From assembly GCA_020638905.1 (NCBI GenBank), contig JACKHP010000015.1:26196-90195 (forward strand): a stretch of 64,000 nt of DNA, given 5' to 3'. The notes beneath the pieces were generated by a model. The model did not search any database. It was not told the origin of the DNA and worked only from the letters and a program-made list of their open reading frames with translations. Position numbers and translations under genes: made by a program. This stretch comes from Planctomycetota bacterium. GTDB taxonomy: Bacteria > Planctomycetota > B15-G4. This document shows, piece by piece, positions 8,089-17,968 of this stretch; position 1 is the stretch's first letter, and every line of letters begins with the position of its first letter.

Positions 8089-10371
8089 ATGGACACGGCC
8101 CCGGCGAGCGTCCTGCTCGCCCTGCTGCTGCTCGTGGCGAGTTGCGCGCAACCGACGTCGGGGAGCGGCGACGGCGATCGCGCGACCGGTGTCGACGTCA
8201 CCGCGCGCGCGGCCTCCGCCGCCGCGACGACCGGTTCCGCGCGCGGCGGCGCGGCGCCGGACGGGCTGCCGTCCCGCGACGAGGCGTCGCTCGTGCGGCT
8301 CCAGCGCGTGAGCGGACGCGTCGTCGACGCACTCGGCGCGCCGATCGCGGGAGCGCGCGTGCAGCCCGTCCCCGACGACGCGCTGCTCGCACGGCGCGGG
8401 CTGGGCGTGCTGTCCGGCGGTGACTCCGCGACCGACTCGAGCCGCTCGTTCTGGCGCGACGATGCGCTCCCGTCCACGGCCACCGATCGCGGCGGACGCT
8501 TCGCGTTGGATGTCGAGGCGTGCGAGGTCGGACGTTCCGGCGTGCTCGCGATCTCGGCGCCGGGCTGCGCCACGCGTTGCGTCGACCCGGCTCCGCGCGA
8601 GCTGGGCGACCTCGTGCTGCAACCCGGCCGGTCCGTCTCGGGACGGCTCGTCGACCGCTCCGGCGCGCCGCTCGCGGGCGTGCGCCTCGAACTCGGCGTG
8701 GGCGAGGGCGGCTTCCCGCTCGCGGAGGACGCCGACGCATCGCTCGCCGCGTTTGCGCTGCCCGACGTGGTGCGTACGCGCAGCGACGTCGACGGACGCT
8801 TCATCCTCGACGGCCTGCCGGTGATCGCCGGCCTCGTGCTGCGCCTGCGCGGCCTCGTGGTCGACGCGACGATCGGACCGTTCGACCTGCTCGCGCGCAC
8901 CTCGCGGCGCGTCCCGCGGCTCGACCTGGGCGACGTGGTCGTCGACGGACGTGCGCGCGCCGCACCGATCACCGGCGTGGTGCTCGATCCCGAGGGACGT
9001 CCCGTGGTCGGCGCGCGCGTGCTGCTCGCCGACGTCGCGCGGGCGGCCCGCGTGGACGCCGGCGCGACGACCGCGCGCGGCGCGGCCGCGCTCGCGGGGA
9101 GCGACACCGATCCCGCCCTCGCCGCGTGGGAGGCGCTCGTCGGAGAACCCGACGTCGAGCGCACGCTCAGCGACGCGCGCGGCGCGTTCGCGTTCGTCGC
9201 CGCGGGCGCCGGCGCGCGCGTGCTGCTCGTCGAGGCCGACGGACTGCTCCCCGCGCGACGCGACGTCCCGGCCGACGCGGACGCGCCGCTGCGCGTGGCG
9301 CTCGAGCCGCCCGGCGATCTCGTGTTGCAGCTCGTCGACGCGGGCGGCGCGGCGGTCGACGCGCGCGTGCTCGCGGCCTACGCGCACGCGGGCACGCCCG
9401 CGGGTCCCTGGATGTCGGCGCGTTCGTGCGAGATCGTCGCCGGCGATTCGCCCGGGCGTTGCTTCGTACGCGGCGCGGGACGCGGCGCGACGCGCGTCGT
9501 GGTCGAGGCCGACGGCTTCCCGCGCCAGGCGCTCGACGCGCCGGGCGTCGAGCCGCATCGCGTGCGCGAGGCGACGCTCGTGCTGGATGACGGCGCGCGG
9601 CTCGACGGACGCGTGGTCGACCCGTCCGGCGCGCCGATCGCGGGTGCGCGCGTGGTCGCCACGCGCGAGTCGTCGCCGGGCTGGGACGCGCTCGCGCGCC
9701 TCGCCGGTCCCGCGCCGGTCGCCACCGACGCCGACGGACGCTACGCGCTGCGCGTGCTGCCGGGAGCGTACCGGCTGCGCGCGTCGTCCGCCGGACGGGC
9801 GTCGGAGGGATGGCGCGTCGAGCGCGTCGTGGCGGGCGAGCGGCGCACGCTCGGCCTGTGCGCGCTCGCACCCACGGGCACGCTGCGCGTCACCGTGCGT
9901 GATCTGCGCGGCGTCCCTCGTGCGGGCGCGGCGCTCACGCTCGGCGGCGTGCTCGCGCCGGGCGCGACCACCGACGCCGACGGCGTGGCCACGTTCCTCG
10001 ATCTGGCCGAGGGTGCGTACGAGGTCTCCGAGCTCGGGCCGCGCGCCTCGACGGCGTGCAGGGTGGTCGCGGGCACGACGACCGAGATCGAGCTCACGAC
10101 GCCCGTCCACCTGCGCTTCGCGGGACGGGTGCTGCGCCACGGCAAGCCACTGCGCGGGGCACGCGTGCGCGTGGCCGAGGGGGTCACGCCGCTGGCTGCG
10201 CGCGGCGGGCGTCCCGTCGACCTCGACGGACGCTTCGAGTTCACGGTGAGCTCGCCCTCGGTGACGGTCCTGGCCGAGGCCCCCGACGGCCACCGCTCGC
10301 CGCAACGCGACCTGTGGATCGTGCGCGACGGCGAGGCCGCGTTCGGCGACGTGGAGCTCGTCGTCGACTGA
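8089..10371 (+). CDS. Secreted lipoprotein with carboxypeptidase-regulatory-like repeats
   Basis: 760 residues. The ATG at 8089 has AGGGGAG upstream. The N-terminus MDTAPASVLLALLLLVASCA is a lipoprotein signal with a lipobox-like VASC, so it is probably lipid-anchored outside the cytoplasm. The rest is a string of about seven beta-sandwich modules of the carboxypeptidase-regulatory-like (CarboxypepD_reg) type. Each begins G-R-V-V-D with GAPIAGARV or similar and often ends DADGRYALR or DVDGRFILD. Such modules are structural or adhesive; there is no catalytic domain. The same architecture occurs at 15342-17821 and 17969-19420, so this is one of a local family of paralogues. Ligand and role are unknown. 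Confidence 0.9.
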   Translation: MDTAPASVLLALLLLVASCAQPTSGSGDGDRATGVDVTARAASAAATTGSARGGAAPDGLPSRDEASLVRLQRVSGRVVDALGAPIAGARVQPVPDDALLARRGLGVLSGGDSATDSSRSFWRDDALPSTATDRGGRFALDVEACEVGRSGVLAISAPGCATRCVDPAPRELGDLVLQPGRSVSGRLVDRSGAPLAGVRLELGVGEGGFPLAEDADASLAAFALPDVVRTRSDVDGRFILDGLPVIAGLVLRLRGLVVDATIGPFDLLARTSRRVPRLDLGDVVVDGRARAAPITGVVLDPEGRPVVGARVLLADVARAARVDAGATTARGAAALAGSDTDPALAAWEALVGEPDVERTLSDARGAFAFVAAGAGARVLLVEADGLLPARRDVPADADAPLRVALEPPGDLVLQLVDAGGAAVDARVLAAYAHAGTPAGPWMSARSCEIVAGDSPGRCFVRGAGRGATRVVVEADGFPRQALDAPGVEPHRVREATLVLDDGARLDGRVVDPSGAPIAGARVVATRESSPGWDALARLAGPAPVATDADGRYALRVLPGAYRLRASSAGRASEGWRVERVVAGERRTLGLCALAPTGTLRVTVRDLRGVPRAGAALTLGGVLAPGATTDADGVATFLDLAEGAYEVSELGPRASTACRVVAGTTTEIELTTPVHLRFAGRVLRHGKPLRGARVRVAEGVTPLAARGGRPVDLDGRFEFTVSSPSVTVLAEAPDGHRSPQRDLWIVRDGEAAFGDVELVVD

Positions 10372-10560
10372 CGGGTGCCCGAGGGGCACGCCCAGCGGGC
10401 GCGCGGACCCCCTTGCGGCCCGGCTGAACCCCCGCCGCGGGTGTTCGGGCGCCGATTCCGAAACGCCGAGGCTGCCTTCCGGCTGGGATCCCTGCCGCCC
10501 GTGGACGGCCCGCAGTCCCCGCGAACTCCACCACCGACCGCTTCCCGTCGAGCCGCTCCC

Positions 10561-13509
10561 TTGAAGACCCCGCACCTCCGGTCCCGCGTCCTCCCCGTCC
10601 GGCGTGCCTCCCTGCTGGGACTGGCGCTGTTCGCACCGCTCGGCGTCGCGACGGCCCAGTCGGCGCTGCTCTCCTACGAGGGCGACTTCCACGGAGCCGA
10701 GTTCGGGAGCGTCCTGCGCTACGCGTTCGTCGCCGACGGCGACGGCATCCCCGACATCCTCGTGGGCTGCCCCGAGGACGACAGCGCGGGCGAGGACGCG
10801 GGCGCGGTCTACGTCTTCTCGGGTGCGGACCACAGCCTGCTGCGCAAGCACGTCGGGTCCGCGGCGGGCGATCGCTTCGGCTCGGCGCTCGCGCTCTGCG
10901 GTCACGTCGACAATGACATCTACCTCGACTACGCGATCGGCGCGCCGTTCAGCGACGCGAACGGTGTCGACGCGGGGAGCGTCGTGATCTGCTCGGGTCT
11001 CGACGGTCACGTCCTCGCGACGCAGTCCGGTGCCGCGGCGGGCGATCGCTTCGGCTCGTCGATCGGATACGTCGGCGAGTACGACGACGGGATCGACCCG
11101 TTCGTGGGGCTCGCGATCGGCGCGCCGTACTTCGACGGCACCGCGGGCAGCCACTGCGGCGCGGTCTTCTTCCGCCGGGCCCTCGGGGGACTCCTCCCGT
11201 ACCCGCCGTTCGAGCGACAGGGCACCCAGGCCAACGAACACTTCGGAGCGTCGCTCGACGCGCGCACGGAGAGCGGGTACCACGGCATCATCATCGGCGC
11301 CCCCGACTTCGACGGCGGCATCGGCGGGACGAACGCCGGGCGCTTCGAGGTCTGGCTGGCCTACAAGCTCGAAACCTCGCCCTTCGCGGCGTTCGAGTTC
11401 ACCGTGCTGGGCACGGCGCCGAACGGGCGCCTCGGGTCGAGCGTGGCCGCGATCCACTGGCCCGATGCCGGCGCCCAGCCCCCGTACCTGCAGTACGCGG
11501 CGGGAGCGCCCGAGGCGGCCACGCCGTACGTCGAGATCTGGTCCGATCACTCGACCGGCCCCGCACACCTCGCGACGCTCACGGGCAGCGGTCGCTTCGG
11601 CGCGTCGATCGCGTGCAGCGATCCCACCTGGGGGGCCTCGCTCGTCGCCATCGGCTCGCCCGACCAGGCATCGGCGAAGGGCCGCGTGACGATCTACAAG
11701 GACGGCGTCTTCGACCGCGTCGTCGACGGCCAGACCGCGGGCGAGCACTTCGGAGCCTGCGTGGCGGGGCACTACGGCGCCACCGAAGTCGACTTCCACG
11801 AGGACGAACTCCTCTTCGGCTCGCCCGACGCCATCGGCCAGGGTCCCTCGGGCGCGGTGCCGTCCGCGGGTCGTCTCGAGCAACACGACTACTTCCACAA
11901 GCAGTACGGACTGAGCGCGCCGCTCGGCGCCGGCGATCGCGCGGGCAGCGCCGTGGCGGGTCTCGGAGACGTCGACGCCGACGGCGTGCCCGACGTGCTC
12001 GTCGGCAGTCCCGACGACGACCGCACGCTCTCGGTCCCGGTCCCGAGCGAGCTGATCGACTGCGGCAGCGTGCGCGTGCTCTCGGGCGCGACGGGGGCGG
12101 TGCTGCGCACGACGTACGGCGCGGCCGACGGCGATCATCTCGGCGCGTCGGTGGCCGCCCTCGGCGACATCGACCTCGACGGCGTGACCGACTACGTCGC
12201 CGGCGCGCCGCAGCAGGACAACACGTCCACCACGAAGGGCTACGCGTACGCGATCTCGGGCAAGACGGGCGCGATCCTGTTCACGCTGAGCGGCTTCTTC
12301 AACTCGGGCGAGTTCGGCGCGGCGGTCGGCGGCGGCAGCGACGTGAACGGCGACGGACGCATGGACATCCTGGTCGGATCGCCGGGCACCTCGAACGGCA
12401 ACGTGACCGCGTACTCGGGCGTGAACGGCGCCTCTCTCGGCACGGTGAACGGCGCGACGGTCGGCGACCGCTTCGGCGCCGCGGTGGCCGGTCTCGGGGC
12501 CGACCTGAACGGCGACGGCAGGCAGGAGTACCTCGTCGGTGCGCCGGGCTTCGACCTGCTCGGCACGGTCGACGCGGGACGCGCGTACCTCATGCGCAGC
12601 ACGACGAGCCTGCTCACGGTCAACGTGGCCAACGGCTTCGCCGCGAACGACCGCGCCGGCACGTCGGTCTCGGCCGTGGGGGACGTGAACCACGACGGCG
12701 TCGCCGACTGGCTCGTCGGCATCCCCGGCTACGACACGCCCGCCACCGACGCCGGACGTGTGCGCGTGATCTCGGGCGTGGCGGGCCTCGGGACGCAGCT
12801 CGCGAGCATCACGGGCCTCGGCCCCGACGACCAGTTCGGCACGTCGGTCGTCGGCGTCGGCGACGTCGATCTGGACGGCTTCGTCGACTGGGCCGCCGGG
12901 GCCCCCGAGCAACTCGTGTTCAGCGTCGACGGCTACGTGCGCGTGATCTCGGGCAAGGACGCCTCGCAGCTGTTCCTGCTCGACGGGGCGTCCGGCGACG
13001 GCTACGGCAGCGCGCTCGCCTCGGCCGGCGACGTCGACCTCGACGGCATCCGCGATCTCGTGGTCGGCTCGCCGGACAACGGCCACAGCGCTCTCGACGG
13101 CGGCCGCGTGGAGGTCGTCTCGCTCTCGAGCGGCACCCCGGCCTGGACCGATCTCGGCTTCGCGCTGGCCGGCCTCGCCGGACCTCCGTCGCTCGTCGGC
13201 ACGGGCTCGCTGCTCGGCGGATCGCCCGGCGCGCTCACGCTCACCGCGGCCGCGCCCTCCGCGCTGTGCTTCCTGTTCGTGTCCCTCTCGAGCACACCGT
13301 CGGCGTTCAAGGGCGGCATCCTCGCGACCGTCCCGGTGGACGCGTCGTTCGCGCTCGGCACCTCGGCCACGGGCGAGCTCCCGATCGCGTGGGCCGCGTG
13401 GCAGCCCGGCCTCTCGGGCCTCGTGCTCTCCTTCCAGTACGGCATCAAGGACGTCGGCGGTCCGTACGGGGTCGCGCTCAGCAACGCGGTGCAGGCCAGC
13501 GTGCCCTGA
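10561..13509 (+). CDS. Secreted FG-GAP (integrin alpha-like) repeat protein
   Basis: 982 residues if started at the TTG at 10561, which places a signal peptide (SLLGLALFAPLGVATAQS) at the N-terminus; a GTG at 10501 is the alternative, and neither has a strong Shine-Dalgarno. The body holds about ten to twelve FG-GAP repeats predicted to form beta-propellers, seen as GDRFGSALA or GDRFGAAVAGLG blades followed by calcium-binding DVNGDGRMD or DVDLDGIRD loops and VGSP or GAP. The last 120 residues (nt 13144-13506) start with WTDLGFALAGLAG and include GTGSLLGGSP, FKGGILATVP and LSFQYGI. This module is shared with the protein at 63060 and may be a sorting or anchoring domain. It is probably cell-surface. 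No enzymatic motif is visible. Confidence 0.88.
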   Translation: MKTPHLRSRVLPVRRASLLGLALFAPLGVATAQSALLSYEGDFHGAEFGSVLRYAFVADGDGIPDILVGCPEDDSAGEDAGAVYVFSGADHSLLRKHVGSAAGDRFGSALALCGHVDNDIYLDYAIGAPFSDANGVDAGSVVICSGLDGHVLATQSGAAAGDRFGSSIGYVGEYDDGIDPFVGLAIGAPYFDGTAGSHCGAVFFRRALGGLLPYPPFERQGTQANEHFGASLDARTESGYHGIIIGAPDFDGGIGGTNAGRFEVWLAYKLETSPFAAFEFTVLGTAPNGRLGSSVAAIHWPDAGAQPPYLQYAAGAPEAATPYVEIWSDHSTGPAHLATLTGSGRFGASIACSDPTWGASLVAIGSPDQASAKGRVTIYKDGVFDRVVDGQTAGEHFGACVAGHYGATEVDFHEDELLFGSPDAIGQGPSGAVPSAGRLEQHDYFHKQYGLSAPLGAGDRAGSAVAGLGDVDADGVPDVLVGSPDDDRTLSVPVPSELIDCGSVRVLSGATGAVLRTTYGAADGDHLGASVAALGDIDLDGVTDYVAGAPQQDNTSTTKGYAYAISGKTGAILFTLSGFFNSGEFGAAVGGGSDVNGDGRMDILVGSPGTSNGNVTAYSGVNGASLGTVNGATVGDRFGAAVAGLGADLNGDGRQEYLVGAPGFDLLGTVDAGRAYLMRSTTSLLTVNVANGFAANDRAGTSVSAVGDVNHDGVADWLVGIPGYDTPATDAGRVRVISGVAGLGTQLASITGLGPDDQFGTSVVGVGDVDLDGFVDWAAGAPEQLVFSVDGYVRVISGKDASQLFLLDGASGDGYGSALASAGDVDLDGIRDLVVGSPDNGHSALDGGRVEVVSLSSGTPAWTDLGFALAGLAGPPSLVGTGSLLGGSPGALTLTAAAPSALCFLFVSLSSTPSAFKGGILATVPVDASFALGTSATGELPIAWAAWQPGLSGLVLSFQYGIKDVGGPYGVALSNAVQASVP

Positions 13510-13527
13510 GGTCTCCGCGGAGCGCCC

Positions 13528-13556
13528 TTCCAGGACGCACGGGCGTCGCGCATGAT
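13528..13556 (+). promoter_or_regulatory. Candidate promoter (TTCCAG, 17 bp, CATGAT)
   Basis: CATGAT at 13551-13556 lies 17 bases after a weak -35-like TTCCAG and 89 bases before the amidohydrolase pseudogene. The same -10 precedes recQ. Confidence 0.3.
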
Positions 13557-13644
13557 GCCGTCCGCCCGGCGCACGCCCGGCGCCGGATCGCGCGCACCCC
13601 GGGCGCGACGGACGTCGGGCGCGCGTCGTCAGGGAGACGTCCGC

Positions 13645-15089
13645 ATGTCGTGTCGCAGCTCGGGCCGCGCGCTGTCGATCGCGTTCGTCGTCGCGCTGCT
13701 CGGCGCGGCCTGCGTGGCACCGACGTCCGGCGCCGACCTCGTGCTGCGCGACGTGCGCGTGGTCGATGTGCGCAGCGGCGAGGTGCGCGCGGAGCAGGCG
13801 ATCGTCGTGCGCGGCGAGCGCATCGTGGCGGTCGGTCCGACGCTCGACGTCGAGGTGCCGTCCGGCGCGCGGGTGATCGACGGCGGGGACGCTTCGTCGT
13901 CCCCGGCCTGTGGGACATGCACGCATCTTCGCGTCGCGCGCGCCGCGCCGAGCTGCACGGACCCGCTCTACGTGCGCACGGCGTGCAGGCGTGCGCAGAC
14001 ATGGCACGCACCTCGCCTCAGCTCCGCGCCGCGCGAACGCGCCGACCTGCGCTCGCCGCGGGTCGCTCACCTCGCCGCGCCCGTGGACGGCGTCCTCCCC
14101 TTTCGCCTGGCCTCGCCGCCGAGGACGCGGCTGCGGCGCGCGCTCGTCGCGCCTTGCTCGATGCGCAGGGCTTCGACACGATCAAGGTCTACGATCGGCC
14201 TCGCGCAGGCGTACTTCGCCCTGGCCGACGAGGCCGAACGCCGCGGGCTCGCGGCTCGTGGGGCACGTCCTGCTGGCGGTCACGCCGCTCCGGGCGGTGC
14301 GCGCTGGCAGGACGACATCGAGCACCTGACGCCGTGCTCGAGGCCGCCATCCCCGACGCGTTGGCCTGGACGGCGGCCGACGCGGGGCGACTGATGGCGC
14401 TGCTCGTCGACGGATGGCTCGCCGCGGCGTTGCCGACCTTCGACGACCCTCGCGCGCGAAGCTGTTGCGGCGCTCGCCGAGCACGAGGTCTGGCAGACAC
14501 CGACGCTCGTCCAGATTCGCGGCGCCTTCTCCGCCGACGTGTTCGCCGAGAGCGACGACCTGCGCCTGCGCTCGCCGCGACGGCCGACGACTGGCGCGCT
14601 GTCGGCCGCGACGCCGCCCGCCGAGCTCGCTGCGGACGCGCCGTCTACGAGCGCCAGAAACGGCTCGTCGGCGAGCTGCACCGCGCGGGCGTCCCTGCTG
14701 CTGGCGGGCACCGACACGAGCGACGAGCTGCGGGTCTCGCCGGTGCGAGTTTCACGACGGCTCGCGCTGCTCGTCGAGGCCGGACTCACGCCGCTCGAGG
14801 CGTTGCGCACGGCTACGCTCCATCCTGCTCTGGCGCGGCGACGCCGACCACGAGGGCTATCGGCGTCGGCGCCACCGCCGACCTGCTGCTGCTCGACGGC
14901 GACCTGACGCAGGACGTGGGCCACCGCGCGGCCGCACGCCGCGCCTGCGCGGTCGCGCCTGACTGCGCGGCGCTCGACGCGCTCGTCGCCGAAGCGATCC
15001 GGCGCGCGGCCGCGCGGGGGCGTGGCGCGTCCCCACGGCCTGTCGACGTGGAAGACGGCTCGTCGCCGTCTGCACCCGGACAAAGGTGA
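13645..15089 (+). pseudogene. Amidohydrolase-family protein, broken by many frameshifts
   Basis: Pieces of one metal-dependent amidohydrolase (imidazolonepropionase/prolidase-like, exported) are read in order but in changing frames. An ATG at 13645 opens a signal peptide (SIAFVVALLGAACVAPTSGA) and LVLRDVRVVDVRSGEVRAEQ. The hallmark FVVPGLWDMH appears near 13890-13920 in a different frame. LLDAQGFDTIKVYDR follows at about 14154-14198, QAYFALADEAERRGL at about 14208-14252, and EAAIPDALAWTAADAGRLMA at about 14340-14400. LLVEAGLTPLEALRTATLHP lies at about 14767-14826, and GVGATADLLLLDGDLTQDV near 14863-14919. At least five frame changes are needed, and the metal-binding H-x-H after WDM is damaged. 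It is either a decayed gene or a poorly assembled stretch; the next gene's start is affected too. Confidence 0.8.
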
Positions 15090-15341
15090 ACGTCGCCAAA
15101 ATTGGTCGCGCGCCGTGCCGCGGCGGAACGGCAGAACGGGCGCGTCATGGATCGCCCCTGTCGGACGGTGGGCGGGGCCGCACCCTCGCCCCTGGAAGGA
15201 GGTCCCCGATCCGGGGCCCATCATCGTCGGGTTCTGCGTCACGGCGCGGGCGACGGGACCTCGTGGGGATCGCTTGACCGAGCTCGCGGAGGCGTCCGTC
15301 GCATGGGGTCCAGGGCGGTGTCGCGCCCGGAGGAGGACGCC

Positions 15342-17821
15342 CTGAATCTCTGCTTCGCCTGGTGCATCGTCGTCGCGCTCTGCTCGGCCTGGCCGGCGTG
15401 GCGTGGTTCGACGCGACACGCAGGCACGGAGAATCGGCTCGCCGCGTCCGCTGCCGTCGAACGCGCGTCGCTCACGGCCGGGTCCGCCGACGGCCGAGGC
15501 GCCGAGGCGCTCCACCCGTTCCGCGAGGGGTGAGCGCTTCGTGCTAACGTGGACGCGTGCTGTCCGAGACGGCGCGGCGCTGCCCGACGTCGCGCTGCGC
15601 TTCGTCGCGATCCGACCTCGCGACGTGTGAAGCGTACGCCGCCGCCCAGGCAGGCCTTCTGTCCGGCGGCCCGCGCGACCTCGGCTTCCTCGCACTGGAC
15701 GACTTCCGGTCCGCGACGAGCGACGCCGAGGACGCTGGCTCACTGCCCGCGCGCTCGTCGATCCGTCCGAGGACGGACTCGCCGATGCGAGCGGGACCTC
15801 GGCGCCCGGGGCGATCGACGTCGCCACCCGCCGTCGCGTGCGTCGAGGCGAGCATCTTCCCGGCGGCGCCGCTCGAGGGGCGCGTGGTCGACGACGCGGG
15901 ACGTCCGCTGGCCGGCGCGGTGGTGCGGCTCTCGAAGCTGCGCGAGAGCGAGCGCGACGCGCCGTCGGGGGCCGGCGTCGTGGCGCATCCCGAGCTGACG
16001 CGGGTCGTCACGTCCGCCGACGGCGTGTTCGTGTTCGACGCGCTGCCGTCCGGCAAGGCCGAGTTCACGCTCTCGGGCGACGGACGCGTGCGACGCACGC
16101 TGGAGGTCGAGCTCGTCGCCGGCGAGCGCGCGCGCTGCGGCGACGTGACGCTCTCGTCGGGACGCGCGTTGCGCGGCACGCTCGTCGACGTCGACGGCCT
16201 CCCGCTCGGCGACGTGGCCCTGGCGGTCGCCACCCGGCGATATCCCCTCGACTCGCTCTCGCATTTCGAGACGCACGTCTTCTTCTCGGAACTCGGGCAT
16301 CGCGCCGAGATCGACGACCTCTCGCGATCGGAGCAGGACGCCTTCGAGGCCGCGTTCTCGACGCGCACCGCCGCCGACGGTTCGTTCGCGTTCGAGCACC
16401 TCGGGGCCGCGCGCGTGACGCTGTTCGGGTTGCGCGAGGGCTACGAGTCGCTGTGCGCGAGGCTCGACGTCGAGGACGGCGTGCGCCTCGTGCTGCACCG
16501 ACTTCCCGAGCTCGAGCTGCACTTCGTCGACGACGAGAGCGGCGCGTCCCTCCCGGACGTCGACTGCTACGCGAGTCGTCTCACGCAGGTCGGTGACGAG
16601 TTCGGCGAGGCGGTCGGGCAGGAGGAGCTGGGCGACGGGCGCGTCCTGCTGCACGGCGCCGGGACGCTGGGCACCGAGCTCTTCGCCTGGACGCCCGGCT
16701 ACGCGTTGCTGAAGCGCACGCTCGACGGCGCCGAGCCCGACACGCGGCGGGCGGTCGAGGTGCGCCTGGCGCGCGAGACGATCGTGCGCGGCGTCGTGCG
16801 CGACGACCGGGGGATTCCCGTGGTGGGCGCGATCCTCGAGCTGCGCAGCGACGTGCTCTTCGGCGACGAGGCCTTCCGCGCGGTGAGCGGTCTCGACGGC
16901 GCGTTCACGTTCGCAGGTCTTCCTGGCGGGACGTACACGCTCGACGGGCGTGCGACCGACCTGGTTCCCGCCGCGCGGCGCGAGCTCGTCCTGCCCGTCG
17001 CTGGGAGCGTCGAACTCGAGCCGCGGCTCGAGCGTTTCGCACGGCTGACGGGCACGCTGCGCGCAGAGGAGGGCGCGCCCCTCGCGGGACGGGAGCTCAC
17101 GCTGCGCCGGGACGACGGCGGTGTCGAACCCATGCGCGCGACCACCGACGAGGCCGGCGCCTTCGCGTTCCTCGGGCTGCCTCCGGCGACGTACCGGCTC
17201 GAGAGCGACGACACCTCGCCCGAGCGGCTGGAACTGCGACCGGGCGACGATCTGCAACACGACGTCGTCGTCCCACGGTTCGCGCCGGCGGTGCTCACGG
17301 GACGCGTCGTGCTCGGCATCACGCCGCTGGCGGGCGTGGACGTCGCGCTGCGTCCGCGGCCGGCGCTGCTGCCCGCGGCCGTCCCGCTCTCGGCGAGCAC
17401 CGATGCCACGGGGCGCTTCCGCTTCGAGCTGCCTGCCGGAGGCACGTGGGAGCTCGAGCTGCGCTCGCCGCACGTGGTCTGCGGCGCGCCGCGTCCGTGC
17501 ACGCTCGAACAGGGCGGCGAGGCGCACGTCGAGCTCGTGCTGCGCGGTGCCACGCTCGTGGGCCGCGTGCACGGCGTCCCCGTGGCCGACGTCGCGGGGC
17601 TCGAGGTGCAGCTCGTGGCGTCCGACGATCGCTGCATGGCGCGTGCCGCGCTCGACGAGCGGGGATGCTGGCGCATCGAAGCCGTGCCGCCCGGCGAGTA
17701 CCGCGCCGTCGTGGAAGACGACTCGCGCGTCGTCCCGGGAACGGTCGCGACGATCGTCGTGCCGGACGTGGTCACGGCCGAGTGCGACCTCACGCTCGTC
17801 CCCCCGCCGACCGACGGATGA
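15342..17821 (+). pseudogene. Secreted carboxypeptidase-regulatory-like repeat protein, 5' part frameshifted
   Basis: A strong AGGAGG at 15331-15336 lies five bases before CTG AAT CTC, which opens a signal peptide (NLCFAWCIVVALCSAW). The frame then ends at a TGA near 15531. Its continuation (ERFVLTWTRAVRDGAALPDV) is in the next frame to about 15630. It moves on again for CEAYAAAQAGLLSGG to about 15740, again for ARALVDPSEDGLADASG to about 15845, and then stays open from about 15850 to 17821. That intact part of about 650 residues holds roughly six carboxypeptidase-regulatory-like beta-sandwich modules (LEGRVVDDAGRPLAGAVVRL and so on, finally AVPPGEYRAVVED). The CTG and four frame changes suggest decay; sequencing error is the alternative. 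An internal start at 15557 would give an open reading frame without a signal peptide. Confidence 0.7.
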
Positions 17822-17968
17822 CGGCGGCGCGCGGCGGACGACCGGCGAATCCTCGGCCAACGCGCGGCAGGCGAGAATCGTCGGACATCGCGTGGCCGGT
17901 CGCACGGGCATCCGGCGCATGGGGAGCCGAGGGCGCGCGCGGCCGCGCGTCCACCCGAGGAGCAGCGC

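Noticed and set aside
66..9164. A 3032-codon open frame on the minus strand
   Set aside because: Only the part downstream of the GTG at 2246 has protein-like composition; the rest is Arg/Ala/Pro-rich antisense of recQ, the lipoprotein gene and the LysM operon, a product of high GC.
7453..14070. Minus-strand open frame of 2205 codons
   Set aside because: Antisense of recQ, the lipoprotein and the FG-GAP gene; biased Arg/Ala/His composition, no ribosome site, no recognisable domain.
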